Assembly (NCBI GenBank): GCA_016218725.1
Contig: JACRDB010000095.1
Coordinates: 18,219-82,218, forward strand
DNA length: 64,000 nucleotides
From: Deltaproteobacteria bacterium
GTDB lineage: Bacteria > Myxococcota_A > Polyangia > Polyangiales > Ga0077539
Reading direction: 5' to 3'
Shown here: one piece after another, positions 48,181 to 56,379 of the stretch
How positions within the stretch are numbered: the stretch's first letter is position 1
How the letters are laid out: every line of letters starts with the position of its first letter
The notes under the pieces: generated by a model
Databases searched by the model: none
What the model was told of the DNA's origin: nothing
What the model saw: the letters and a program-made list of their open reading frames with translations, nothing else
Program-made: the position numbers and the translations under genes

Positions 48181-50073
48181 ATGAAGATCGTCTGCCAGAA
48201 CTGCGCCGCGACGTACAAGATCGCGGACGACAAGGTCCAGGGGAAGAAGGCCTTCAAGATCAAGTGCAAGAAATGCAGCGCGGACATCATGGTCCGCGCG
48301 TCGGATCTTGCCTCCAGCGGGGAGATGCCCGCGGGCTCCAGCGGCTTCCAGGACAACTCCGGCGGAGACGACGGCGAGGCCACCCGGGCCCTGCAATCTC
48401 CAGGCGCCGGCGCCGAGCCAGAGGGCGTCTGGCACGCGGTGCTCAACGGCGAGCAGCAGGGGCCGTACACCATGGAGCAGCTCCGGGAGCTCCTGGGTCA
48501 GGGGGCCCTCGACGCCGAGACCTACGTCTGGCGTGACGGCTTTGACAACTGGCTCCCGCTCAACGCCGTGGACGAGCTGTCCTCGCTCCTGGGCGGAGGC
48601 GCCGCGCCGGAGGCTCCCGTCGGGGGTTACGAGCCCCCGCCCGTGAGCGACCCGAGGCCCGTGTCGTCCCCGGCTCCTGCTGGCGGCGGGGACCTCTTCG
48701 CCGCGGCGCCGGTGCCCTCCACCGGCGGCGCCAACGGGATGTTCGGCGCCGCCGAGGTCAAGGTCCCAAGGGTCGGCCCGGACGCCACCGCCAGGACCCG
48801 CGCCAAGAGCGGCGGGGGCGACCTCTTCGCCGCCGAGGCCCGCCAGCAGGAGGCCAGCAAGCCCCTGTTCTCCGAAGGCGGCGCCGGCGAGGCCCCCAAG
48901 GGCGACGGCCTCACCGGCCAGCGCAACGAGAACTCCGTGCTCTTCTCCCTGGCCACGCTCCAGCAGCTCTCGGGCCCGCCGGGGAGCGTCCCCGCCCCGG
49001 CCTCCAGCGGCGCCCCCACGGACGGCGGCAGCGGGCTCATTGACATCAACAAGCTGGCCGGCGCCCTGGACAAGAGCCCCAACGGCGCCCGCAAGGCCGC
49101 CGTGGATGACATCCTCACGGTGGGCACCGGGGGCCTCGGGTCGCCGCTGGCAGCCCCCATGCTCGCCCCCGTCCCCGTGCCCGTCCCGGCCCCCACCGCC
49201 TCCGCGCCGGTGGAGCTCCACAAGCCCCAGGGCACCAACAAGACCGTGATCATCTCCGTGGGCGTCGTGGCCACCATCTTCATGGCCGGCGCCGTCGGGA
49301 TCGTCGCCCTGACCCGCAAGAACGAGAGCGACAACAACACACAGAACGTCGCCCTCAACACCCCGCCCCCCAGCACCACCCCCAACACACCGCTACCCCT
49401 ACCTACAACCACACCCACGCAGAACCTCGCACCTCCCACCACACCCACCACCCAACCGGAAGCCGCGGCCAATCCGACGCCGGGTGGGACCACGACCCAG
49501 GGTGGCGGCGACCGCCCGAGGAGCGGTGACCGAGGCAGTCACAGCGGGCCGAGGCCGTCGGGGGGGCCGTCGGGGGGGCCGTCCGCCCCGTCAGGGCCGT
49601 CCTCCGCGCCGTCGGGGAGCGTGCCTTCGAGCCCCGCGGCGCTGTTGCGGGCGCCGCCCACGGCCGCGCCGAGCCGCCCGTCCGGGGGCGGGAGCATCGA
49701 GGACCTGCTCAACCGCATCCCCACGGGCGGGAGCACGGCCCCGGTGCCGGCCCAGCGTCCCTCGAACCCCACGCCCGCCGCGGCTGCGCCCGCCGCGGGC
49801 GGAGACCGCCCGGCGACGCCCACGCGGGAGTCCGTGGTGGGCGCCATGCGGTCCATTTCGTCAGCCGTGAGGGCGTGCGGCAACGGGACCGCCGGGAGCG
49901 TGCCGGTGACCATGGTCTTCGCCAGCTCCGGGCGGGTCACCACGGCCACCGCGGGCGGGCAGTTCGCGGGCTCCCCCATCGGGAGCTGCGCGGCGCAGCG
50001 GGCCCGCTCGGCGCAGCTCCCGCCGTTCAGCAACAGCACCTTCACGGTGACCTACCCGTTCACCGTGCAGTGA
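48181..50073 (+). CDS. Zinc-ribbon / GYF-domain membrane protein, AgmX-like
   Basis: The 630-residue product begins with an MJ0042-type zinc ribbon (MKIVCQNCAATYKIADD, IKCKKCSADIMVRAS). At residues about 80-125 a GYF_2 domain follows: WHAVLNGEQQGPYTMEQLREL, then AETYVWRDGFDNWLPL. A long Ala/Gly linker leads to one membrane segment near residue 360 (TVIISVGVVATIFMAGAVGIVAL) and a Pro/Thr/Ser-rich exported stretch. The end (VVGAMRSISSAVRACGNGTAGSVPVTMVFASSGRV in parts) resembles the AgmX/PglI C-terminal TonB-like domain. Such proteins occur with myxobacterial gliding genes. A motility or envelope role is plausible but not shown. Confidence 0.8.
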   Translation: MKIVCQNCAATYKIADDKVQGKKAFKIKCKKCSADIMVRASDLASSGEMPAGSSGFQDNSGGDDGEATRALQSPGAGAEPEGVWHAVLNGEQQGPYTMEQLRELLGQGALDAETYVWRDGFDNWLPLNAVDELSSLLGGGAAPEAPVGGYEPPPVSDPRPVSSPAPAGGGDLFAAAPVPSTGGANGMFGAAEVKVPRVGPDATARTRAKSGGGDLFAAEARQQEASKPLFSEGGAGEAPKGDGLTGQRNENSVLFSLATLQQLSGPPGSVPAPASSGAPTDGGSGLIDINKLAGALDKSPNGARKAAVDDILTVGTGGLGSPLAAPMLAPVPVPVPAPTASAPVELHKPQGTNKTVIISVGVVATIFMAGAVGIVALTRKNESDNNTQNVALNTPPPSTTPNTPLPLPTTTPTQNLAPPTTPTTQPEAAANPTPGGTTTQGGGDRPRSGDRGSHSGPRPSGGPSGGPSAPSGPSSAPSGSVPSSPAALLRAPPTAAPSRPSGGGSIEDLLNRIPTGGSTAPVPAQRPSNPTPAAAAPAAGGDRPATPTRESVVGAMRSISSAVRACGNGTAGSVPVTMVFASSGRVTTATAGGQFAGSPIGSCAAQRARSAQLPPFSNSTFTVTYPFTVQ

Positions 50074-50091
50074 CCGACTGAAGGCCCGACG

Positions 50092-50358
50092 ATGCTCCAC
50101 CGCGCCGCGGAGCTCACGCAGCAGGCGCTGCTCCTGGCGGTGGTGCTCTCGGGCCCGGCGCTCCTGGCCGCGGCCGTGGTAGGCGTGGTCATGGGGCTCT
50201 TCTCCGCGGCCACGCAAATCCAAGACAGCGCCGTGGGCTTCCTCCCGAAGTTCGTCGCCGTGGCCCTGGTGCTGGTGGGCCTCGGGGCCTGGGGCGCCTC
50301 CACGCTCCTGCGCTTCACCCACGAGCTCTGGCGCGCGCTCCCGACGCTCGTTCGGTGA
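50092..50358 (+). CDS. FliQ/SctS-family export apparatus protein
   Basis: The 88-residue product has two membrane helices with the order and length of FliQ/SctS (ALLLAVVLSGPALLAAAVVGVVMGLFSAATQIQDSAVGFLPKF and VAVALVLVGLGAWGASTLL in segments). The conserved middle TQIQDSAVGFLPK is the clearest match. This protein forms part of the type III export gate in the inner membrane. It overlaps the fliR/sctT gene. No fliP, flhA or flhB is in the window. Confidence 0.85.
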   Translation: MLHRAAELTQQALLLAVVLSGPALLAAAVVGVVMGLFSAATQIQDSAVGFLPKFVAVALVLVGLGAWGASTLLRFTHELWRALPTLVR

Positions 50359-51137
50359 CCCCGTCGCACCTTGAAGCGCTCGCGCGCCAGGTGCTGGGCC
50401 TGGCCCTGGTGGCCCTGAGGCTCTTGCCCTGCACCGTGCTCCTCCCGTACCTGTCGGCCAGGGCCCTCCCGGCGGGGGCGCGCACGGCGGTGCTCCTGGT
50501 GCTCGCCCTGGGCCTCGGCCCCGCGGCGCTGCCCGCCGTCGACGTGCGGTCCCTCGATGGCTGGCTCTTCGTGGCGGCCTTTCGGGAGCTCACCCTCGGG
50601 GTCGCCCTGGCCCTGGTGCTCGCCGTGCCGTGGTTCGCCCTGGACGGCGCCGGGAGGCTCCTGGATGGCCTCCGGGGCGGCGCCTCGGCGGAGCTCACGG
50701 GGCTCGACCAGACGCGCACCACGCCCCTCACGGAGCTCCTCCGGGGCACCGGCGTGGTGGTGTTCCTCGCGGCGGGGGGCCTGAGGGGCGTGCTCCGGGT
50801 GCTGGGCTCCTCGCTCACGGCCATCCCTCCGGAGCTGTCCCCGACGCCCTCCTGGCGCCTCCCGGCGCTCCTGGAGCTCACCGCCCGCTGGACCGCCCGG
50901 GCCCTCGGGGCCTCGCTCACCGTCACCGCCGCGGCGTGGCTGTCGCTCGTGGCCATGGAGCTCGTGCTGGCCGTGAGCGCGCGCTTCTCCAGTCCGCTGG
51001 GGCAGGCCAACCTCGCGCTGCCCGCACGGGCCCTGCTCCCGCTGGCGGCCCTGGTGCTCACCGTAGGGCTCTGGACCGGCGCCACGCTGGACCTCGCCCG
51101 GGAGACCCTGGAGGCCGTCAGGGCCTTCGGGGGATGA
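50355..51137 (+). CDS. FliR/SctT-family export apparatus protein
   Basis: The 260-residue product is a multi-pass membrane protein of FliR/SctT type: about six hydrophobic segments, GWLFVAAFRELTLGVALALVLAVPWFALDGAGRLLD, then ALGASLTVTAAAWLSLVAMELVLAVSARFSS. With SctS it forms the export-gate complex. GTG 50355 overlaps the FliQ stop (GTGA). The pattern is more diverged than normal flagellar FliR, suggesting a non-flagellar type III or reduced system. Confidence 0.78.
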   Translation: MTPSHLEALARQVLGLALVALRLLPCTVLLPYLSARALPAGARTAVLLVLALGLGPAALPAVDVRSLDGWLFVAAFRELTLGVALALVLAVPWFALDGAGRLLDGLRGGASAELTGLDQTRTTPLTELLRGTGVVVFLAAGGLRGVLRVLGSSLTAIPPELSPTPSWRLPALLELTARWTARALGASLTVTAAAWLSLVAMELVLAVSARFSSPLGQANLALPARALLPLAALVLTVGLWTGATLDLARETLEAVRAFGG

Positions 51138-51165
51138 GCCCTTCCGTGGTAGTGCTTGGGCCCCG

Positions 51166-51978
51166 ATGCACGACCGGACCTATGACCAGTCCCGCTTCGC
51201 CCCGCCGGAGATCGAACACCGGTACGGGCCCAACGTCCACCTCCTGGATGACCCCGTGGCCCTGGCGTGGCTCGCCCGGCTCGGCGCCCGGGAGACCACC
51301 CAGCCCGAGCTCGGTCGCCTGGTGCGCAGGCTCTACGAGCACCTGGCGTGGATGGTCCTCGCGGCGGAGCTCCCGCGGCGGCGGATTGATGTCCCGTCCC
51401 GGATGGTGTCCTCCCGCTCCGAGGCGGTGTACCGCGGCGTCGCCGTGGACCGCGGGGCCAAGGTGGTCTCCGTGGGCCTCGCCCGCGCGGGCACCGTACC
51501 CTCGCAGATCTGTTACGAGACCCTGAACGAGCTCCTGGAGCCCGACGGGGTACGCCAGGACCATCTTTTCATGTCCCGGAGCGTGAACCAGGACGGGCAG
51601 GTGACCGGCGTCCACTGGCACGACGCCAAGATCGGCCACCAGGTCCAGGGCCGCACGGTGCTCTTCCCGGACCCCATGGGCGCCACCGGAGGGTCCATCG
51701 CCGCGGCGATGACCCACTACAAGACAAAGCTCGACGGGGCCCCCGCGGCGGTGATCGCGCTCAACCTCATCGTGACGCCGGAGTACCTCCGGCGGGTCAC
51801 CGCGGAGCACCCGGAGGCCCGGGTGTACGCCTACCGCCTGGACCGCGCCCTCACCCCGAGGGAGCTCCTGGCGTCGGTGCCCGGCACCCACCCCGAGGAG
51901 CGGGGCCTGGATGACCACCAGTACATCGTCCCCGGCGCGGGTGGCCTCGGGGAGTTGCTCAACAACGCCTGGGTGTGA
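51166..51978 (+). CDS. Uracil phosphoribosyltransferase-like protein
   Basis: The 270-residue product has the PRPP-binding loop VLFPDPMGATGGSIAAAM, matching the UPRT pattern DPMxATGGS, and a C-terminal HQYIVPGAGGLGELLNN that parallels the UPRT YIxPGLGDxGDR uracil-binding end but with Gly/Leu changes. VSVGLARAGTVPSQICYETL corresponds to the middle block. It is longer than UPRT (about 208) through an N-terminal extension. It may use a base other than uracil. It overlaps hpt by 4 bases. Confidence 0.75.
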   Translation: MHDRTYDQSRFAPPEIEHRYGPNVHLLDDPVALAWLARLGARETTQPELGRLVRRLYEHLAWMVLAAELPRRRIDVPSRMVSSRSEAVYRGVAVDRGAKVVSVGLARAGTVPSQICYETLNELLEPDGVRQDHLFMSRSVNQDGQVTGVHWHDAKIGHQVQGRTVLFPDPMGATGGSIAAAMTHYKTKLDGAPAAVIALNLIVTPEYLRRVTAEHPEARVYAYRLDRALTPRELLASVPGTHPEERGLDDHQYIVPGAGGLGELLNNAWV

Positions 51979-52514
51979 CCGTGAAGGACCTCGTCAAGCC
52001 CCCCGTGCTCCTGTCCGAAGAGGCCCTCCAGCGGCGCGTGCGCGAGCTCGGCCAGGAGATCACCGCGCACTACCAGGACCACGACGGGCAGCTCGTCGTG
52101 GTGGCCATCTTGAAGGGCAGCTTCCTCTTCGCCGCGGACCTGATCCGCGCGGTGGACCTGGACCTCGCGGTGGAGTTCCTGGGCCTGCGCTCCTACGGCG
52201 CCGGGACCGAGTCCTCGGGCGTCGTGCAGATCACCTACGACCTCACCACGCCGGTCACCGACCGGGACGTGCTCATCGTCGAAGACATCGTGGATACGGG
52301 CCTCTCCATGCGGTACCTCCTGGAGAACCTGGCCACCCGGCACCCCCGGAGCGTGAAGCTCTGCTCGCTCCTGCATAAGCCCGCCCGCACCCGCGCTGCG
52401 GTGCCCATTGACTTCCTGGGCTTCACCATCGAAGACCGCTTCGTGGTCGGGTACGGGCTCGACTACGCCGAGCGATACCGCAACCTCCCGTACCTCGGCG
52501 TCCTCGGAGAATAG
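51975..52514 (+). CDS. hpt: Hypoxanthine-guanine phosphoribosyltransferase
   Basis: The 179-residue product salvages hypoxanthine or guanine with PRPP. It carries VVVAILKGSFLFAADLIRAV, EFLGLRSYGAGTESSGVV with the flexible loop Ser/Tyr, the PRPP motif DVLIVEDIVDTGLSMRYLL, and KPARTRAAVPIDFLGFTIEDRFVVGYGLDYAERYRNLPYLGVL in parts. All are standard for HPRT. GTG 51975 overlaps the upstream stop as GTGA. It forms a purine/pyrimidine salvage pair with the UPRT-like gene. Confidence 0.94.
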   Translation: MTVKDLVKPPVLLSEEALQRRVRELGQEITAHYQDHDGQLVVVAILKGSFLFAADLIRAVDLDLAVEFLGLRSYGAGTESSGVVQITYDLTTPVTDRDVLIVEDIVDTGLSMRYLLENLATRHPRSVKLCSLLHKPARTRAAVPIDFLGFTIEDRFVVGYGLDYAERYRNLPYLGVLGE

Positions 52515-52519
52515 CCCCA

Positions 52520-52840
52520 ATGCCCTCCCGCCTGGAGACCCTGGAAGCGCTCTGCGCCCGCGCCCCCGCGGACCCGTTCCCGTACTACTGCCTCGCGCAG
52601 GAGTACCGCAGCCAGAAGCGCGCAGGCGACGCCCTGGCCGCCTTCGGGCGCCTGCGCGACCGCTTCCCGGAGTACGTGCCGCAGTACCTCATGGCCGCGC
52701 AGCTCTGCGTGGAGGAGGACAACCCCCGGGAGGCCCGCGCCTGGCTCACCCAGGGCATCGCCGCCGCCCGGGCGAAGCGCGACGCCCACGCCCAGGGGGA
52801 GCTGGAGGCCCTGCTCCAGGCGACCCCGGAGCCGCCGTGA
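52520..52840 (+). CDS. Small TPR-like protein
   Basis: The 106-residue product is helical with tetratricopeptide-like repeats (PFPYYCLAQEYRSQKRAGDALAAFGRL, YVPQYLMAAQLCVEEDNPREARAWLTQGI in segments). It lies 5 bases after hpt and overlaps the NUDIX gene by GTGA. A protein-protein role is likely; partners are unknown. Confidence 0.8.
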   Translation: MPSRLETLEALCARAPADPFPYYCLAQEYRSQKRAGDALAAFGRLRDRFPEYVPQYLMAAQLCVEEDNPREARAWLTQGIAAARAKRDAHAQGELEALLQATPEPP

Positions 52841-53742
52841 CCGTCACCTTCGACCTGGAGGCCCCGCCGGTGGAGCCCCGCGACGCGGCCACCGTGGTGC
52901 TCCTGCGGGACGCCACGTCCACGGCGGGAGCCCCCGGGCCGCTGCTGTTCTTCGTCCGGCGGAGCGCCGAGGCGCGCTTCATGGGCGGCGCGTACGTCTT
53001 CCCCGGCGGCCGCGTGGACCCCGGGGACGCCCACCCGGACACCCGCTGCGACCTCACCCCCGAGGAGGCCTCCCGGCGCCTCGGGGAGCCCGACGGAGCG
53101 CGCGCCCTCGCCCTCCACGTGGCGGCCCTGCGCGAGTGCCTCGAAGAGTCTGGTGTGCTCCTCGGGCGCCCCACCCCGGAGGACGCCACCCTGGACGACC
53201 TGCGCGCCCGCCTCGGGGTGCGGGGCGCGCCCCGCATCGGGGCGCTCCTCGGGCCCCTCGGGGTGACGCTCCAGGCGAGCGCCCTGGTGCCCTTCGCGCG
53301 CTGGGTGACCCCCACGGTGGAGACCCGGCGCTTCGACGCGCGGTTCTTCCTGGCCCGCTGCCCGGGCGGGCACCACCGCGCCGCCCACGACGGCGCGGAG
53401 ACCGTGGCCAGCGCGTGGCTCACCGCGCAGGAGGCCCTCGCCCGCGCCCACCGCGGAGAGCTCGTCCTGGCGCCGCCGACGTACCGCACCCTGGAGGTGC
53501 TGGCCCTGGCGCGCTCCGTGGAGGACGCCCTGGCCCTCGCCCAGGAGCCCCCGCTGGACCCCGTGGAGCCCGTGGTGGAGCCCCTGGGCGACGCCCTGGT
53601 GGTGCTCCTGCCGGACGACACCCAGCACCCCGGCGCGCCGTCCCTACGGCCGAGGTTCCTCCGCGGCGCGTGGCCCCAGGGCGCGCTCCCCGCCACGCGC
53701 TTCACCTACCAGGACGGCTGCTGGGTGCCCGGCCGAGGGTGA
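52837..53742 (+). CDS. NUDIX hydrolase (NUDT7/19-like)
   Basis: The 301-residue product starts at GTG 52837 (GTGA overlap). It has MGGAYVFPGGRVDPGD and AALRECLEESGVLLG, i.e. the NUDIX box with the REx2EE Mg-binding core, but with a 35-residue insertion between the Gly loop and the helix. That layout fits NUDT19/CoA-type hydrolases. The C-terminal 100 residues hold conserved strands (GAETVASAWLTAQEALARA, LVLAPPTYRTLEVLALA). The substrate may be a CoA or nucleotide diphosphate; not determinable. Confidence 0.85.
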   Translation: MTVTFDLEAPPVEPRDAATVVLLRDATSTAGAPGPLLFFVRRSAEARFMGGAYVFPGGRVDPGDAHPDTRCDLTPEEASRRLGEPDGARALALHVAALRECLEESGVLLGRPTPEDATLDDLRARLGVRGAPRIGALLGPLGVTLQASALVPFARWVTPTVETRRFDARFFLARCPGGHHRAAHDGAETVASAWLTAQEALARAHRGELVLAPPTYRTLEVLALARSVEDALALAQEPPLDPVEPVVEPLGDALVVLLPDDTQHPGAPSLRPRFLRGAWPQGALPATRFTYQDGCWVPGRG

Positions 53743-53761
53743 GTTGCATTGTGTGGAAAAC

Positions 53762-53813
53762 CCGCGTTCGCCCTTTGTGCACAAGGCACTTTTCATCGCG
53801 GGCGTGAACGCGG
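53762..53813. promoter_or_regulatory. Nested inverted repeats upstream of the double HTH-receiver gene
   Basis: The arms CCGCGTTC (53762-53769) and GAACGCGG (53806-53813) flank a perfect inner palindrome TTGTGCACAA (53775-53784). The block is in the 92-base gap before ATG 53835 and is the obvious place for binding by the HTH protein that follows. Confidence 0.4.
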
Positions 53814-53834
53814 TAGGGTCACGTCGGGAGAGCG

Positions 53835-55343
53835 ATGACGACACCTGACGAACCGCCGCGCCCACCACCTCCTGGCAGCGCACCGGGCTCCACGGCGCCG
53901 CGGCGTCGGAGCGGGCAGCATGCCGTGCTCTCCGACGCGCCGCTGGAGGCGCCGGTGTACCTGGCCTCGCAGCTCGCGTCCATTTGTGACGTGGACCTGA
54001 AGACCATCCACAACTGGTGCGCGCGCAACGACCCGGACGAGCCCGCGGGGCTGGAGTCTTTTCGTACGCCCGGTGGCCACCTGCGCTTCCAGCATGACGC
54101 GGTCCTGCGGTTCCTCTCGCGCTGGGGCTACCCCATCCCGGACGAGCTTCTGCGGGACCGGCCCCATGTGTTGATGGTCGAGCCCGAGGTGGGCGCGCGC
54201 CGGGAGGCCGTCCGGCAGCTCTCCATGGTGCGCCCCGGGGACGAGCGCCCCGCGGGGGGCGCCCTGCCGGAGCGCGTGCAGGAGGCCCTGAAGGACCCGT
54301 CCCCGGCGGCCACCCTGGGGCTGTGGTCCACGCCAGAGTACTACGTCCATGTGTGGGATGACCCGTACACCGCGCTGATCTCCCTCGGGGAGCGCAGCGG
54401 GGCGGGTGCGGCTCCGGAGCTCACGGTGCTCACGGTCCCCCTGCCCGGCGTGGACGAGGTCACCTGGCTGCGTACGGCCCGGGCGCACCTCTCGGGCAAC
54501 GAGCCGCGCTTCGTCCTGGTGGCGGACGTGCGCGCCCCGCTGGCGGCCACCACGGAGCTCGGCGTGGTGGGCGTGATTGACATCCTCCGGCCGGAGACCC
54601 TCGGGCCGATGCTCAACCACCAGGCCGCGCAGCTCCGGGCCCTGGCGCGGCTGCGCCCGCCGAAGCCCCTGCCGTCCCCGCCGCCGTCCCCCACCCCCCT
54701 GGCACCAGACGCGGCCCCCGGCGAGGAGGCCCCGCGCCGGCGCCGCACCAGCATCGCGCCGCGGGAGCCCATCCTGGTGGCGTCGCAGGTGGCCACCATG
54801 TGGGGCGTGGACCTGAAGACCGTGCACAACTGGGTGGACGAGGGCGCCCTGGAGGCCTTCCGCACGCCCGGGCGCCACCTGCGCTTCCGCCGCCGGTCGC
54901 TCCTGTCGTTCCTGCGGCGGTACAACCAGCCCATCCCGGAGGCCCTGGCCTCACCGAGGCCCACGGTGATGCTCGCCCACGGGGACGCCGAGGTGCGCGC
55001 GCGCCTGGCCGCGCAGCTTGAGCCCTCGTTCAACATCATCACGGAGGCGGACACCGTGAGGGTGCTGGCGGCCCTCGGGGAGCAGAGCGCCGGGGCCTCC
55101 ATGGTGGACGCGCTGGTGGTGGCGCTCCCGGTGCCCGGGGTGGACGACCTGCGCTGGCTCCGGGCCGTGCTCAAGCACCCGGACACCCGCTACGTGCGCG
55201 TGCTGGTGCTCTCCCAGGACGACGACCGCGCGCGTCGCTGGCAGGACGCCGGGGCCATCGCCACGGTGCGCCCGGGGGAGCTCGGCCAGCTCCGGGCGCT
55301 CCTGGAGCAGGTGCTCTGCGTGCCCTTCAGCGGCACCGGGTAA
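53835..55343 (+). CDS. Regulator with two HTH plus receiver-like units
   Basis: The 502-residue product is an internal duplication. Unit 1: HTH (residues about 38-95; VYLASQLASICDVDLKTIHNW, SFRTPGGHLRFQHDAVLRFLSRWG), then a receiver-like stretch (PHVLMVEPEVGARREAVRQL, VPLPGVDEVTWLRTAR). Unit 2: HTH (residues about 311-365; ILVASQVATMWGVDLKTVHNW, AFRTPGRHLRFRRRSLLSFLRRY), then PTVMLAHGDAEVRARLAAQL and LPVPGVDDLRWLRAV. The HTH is of excisionase/MerR-like type with an Arg-rich wing. The receiver Asp is absent or moved, so it may not be phosphorylated. It could bind paired sites as a single chain. It overlaps the convergent VWA gene by 17 bases. Confidence 0.82.
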   Translation: MTTPDEPPRPPPPGSAPGSTAPRRRSGQHAVLSDAPLEAPVYLASQLASICDVDLKTIHNWCARNDPDEPAGLESFRTPGGHLRFQHDAVLRFLSRWGYPIPDELLRDRPHVLMVEPEVGARREAVRQLSMVRPGDERPAGGALPERVQEALKDPSPAATLGLWSTPEYYVHVWDDPYTALISLGERSGAGAAPELTVLTVPLPGVDEVTWLRTARAHLSGNEPRFVLVADVRAPLAATTELGVVGVIDILRPETLGPMLNHQAAQLRALARLRPPKPLPSPPPSPTPLAPDAAPGEEAPRRRRTSIAPREPILVASQVATMWGVDLKTVHNWVDEGALEAFRTPGRHLRFRRRSLLSFLRRYNQPIPEALASPRPTVMLAHGDAEVRARLAAQLEPSFNIITEADTVRVLAALGEQSAGASMVDALVVALPVPGVDDLRWLRAVLKHPDTRYVRVLVLSQDDDRARRWQDAGAIATVRPGELGQLRALLEQVLCVPFSGTG

Positions 55344-56355
55344 GCTGCACCCTCACGGCGCCACCCGTACTCCGGAGCGCCTCGCAGGCGCCCCCGTGGA
55401 AGAGCACCCCGTGGCGCCCGGGGTCCGACCAGTCCCAGCCGTCGCGGTGCGTCGGGTCCCGCGGGACCACGCGCCCGTCCACCGCCACGGCCACGCTCTC
55501 CGCGGGCGCCGCGGGAGGAGAGAGCGCCAGGGTGCAGCGGGTCACGCTGGCCAGGGCGTCTTCAAAGGCCTCGCCCAGGGCCCGCGCCTCGCGCACGGCG
55601 TAGTACCGCGCCTGGATGCCGTCCCTCCGGGGCCTCTGGCCGGCCTCCGCGAGGCGGTTGAGCACGTCCACCAGGGCCCCCTGGGAGGGGTCGTCCAGCC
55701 CGAGGACATAGGTCGGTACGCCCCCCTCGGCCAGGCGCGACAGCACCGAAAAGACCCTCGCGTCCAGGGAGGTCCCCGCGGCGCCGCAGTTGGGCCAGCC
55801 GTCCGTGGCGAGCAGGAGGGCCCTCGGGCGGTCCGGGGGGGTGCGCTCCAGGAGGTAGCGCCCGGCGCGCTCCAGGGCCGCCGCCGTGGGGGTGGAGCCC
55901 GTAGGGCCCGTGGCCCGGAGCCTCGCGGTGATCTCCCGGGCGCTCCCCGTGGCCGGCACCACGTCCAACACCTCTGGGACGACGCAGGCCCCGTCGCCAT
56001 TCACGCTCCCGGTGCGGAGGTTCCCCGGGAAGAACAGCGCCCCGACGGCCACCCGGGCCTCGTAGCGCGCCAGGACGGGCTCCAGAGCCCCCCCGAGGGC
56101 CTCCCAGCGCGACGGCGATCGCGGCTCCGAGGCCGCCAGGGGCTGCCCCATGGAGGCGCTACGATCCAGCACCAGCACCACCGCAGGCGCGTCCCGACCG
56201 AGTACCCGTACCTCCGGTGTGCAGTCGGTGTCTGTATTTCCATGATCCACCGGCGGGAGGGGTGTCTCTTCCGGGGGTGGGTCACGGAGGCCCGAGCGGG
56301 CTCCACAGGCCACGAGGAGCGCCGCCAGGGCCCCCAGGCGAAGGGGGGCAAGCAC
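55327..56355 (-). CDS. VWA-domain lipoprotein
   Basis: The 342-residue product begins LAPLRLGALAALLVAC, a lipoprotein signal (lipobox LVAC). Residues about 55-260 are a VWA domain with APAVVLVLDRSASMGQPL, where the usual MIDAS DxSxS is DRSAS, then GSTPTAAALERAGRYLL and RALLLATDGWPNCG. The C-terminal part is strand-rich. It should bind a metal and a protein ligand on the outer face of a membrane. It is the last gene of a leftward run. Confidence 0.82.
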   Translation of the reverse strand: MLAPLRLGALAALLVACGARSGLRDPPPEETPLPPVDHGNTDTDCTPEVRVLGRDAPAVVLVLDRSASMGQPLAASEPRSPSRWEALGGALEPVLARYEARVAVGALFFPGNLRTGSVNGDGACVVPEVLDVVPATGSAREITARLRATGPTGSTPTAAALERAGRYLLERTPPDRPRALLLATDGWPNCGAAGTSLDARVFSVLSRLAEGGVPTYVLGLDDPSQGALVDVLNRLAEAGQRPRRDGIQARYYAVREARALGEAFEDALASVTRCTLALSPPAAPAESVAVAVDGRVVPRDPTHRDGWDWSDPGRHGVLFHGGACEALRSTGGAVRVQLTRCR

Positions 56356-56379
56356 GACGGGAGTGTAGCGCAGGAGTGG

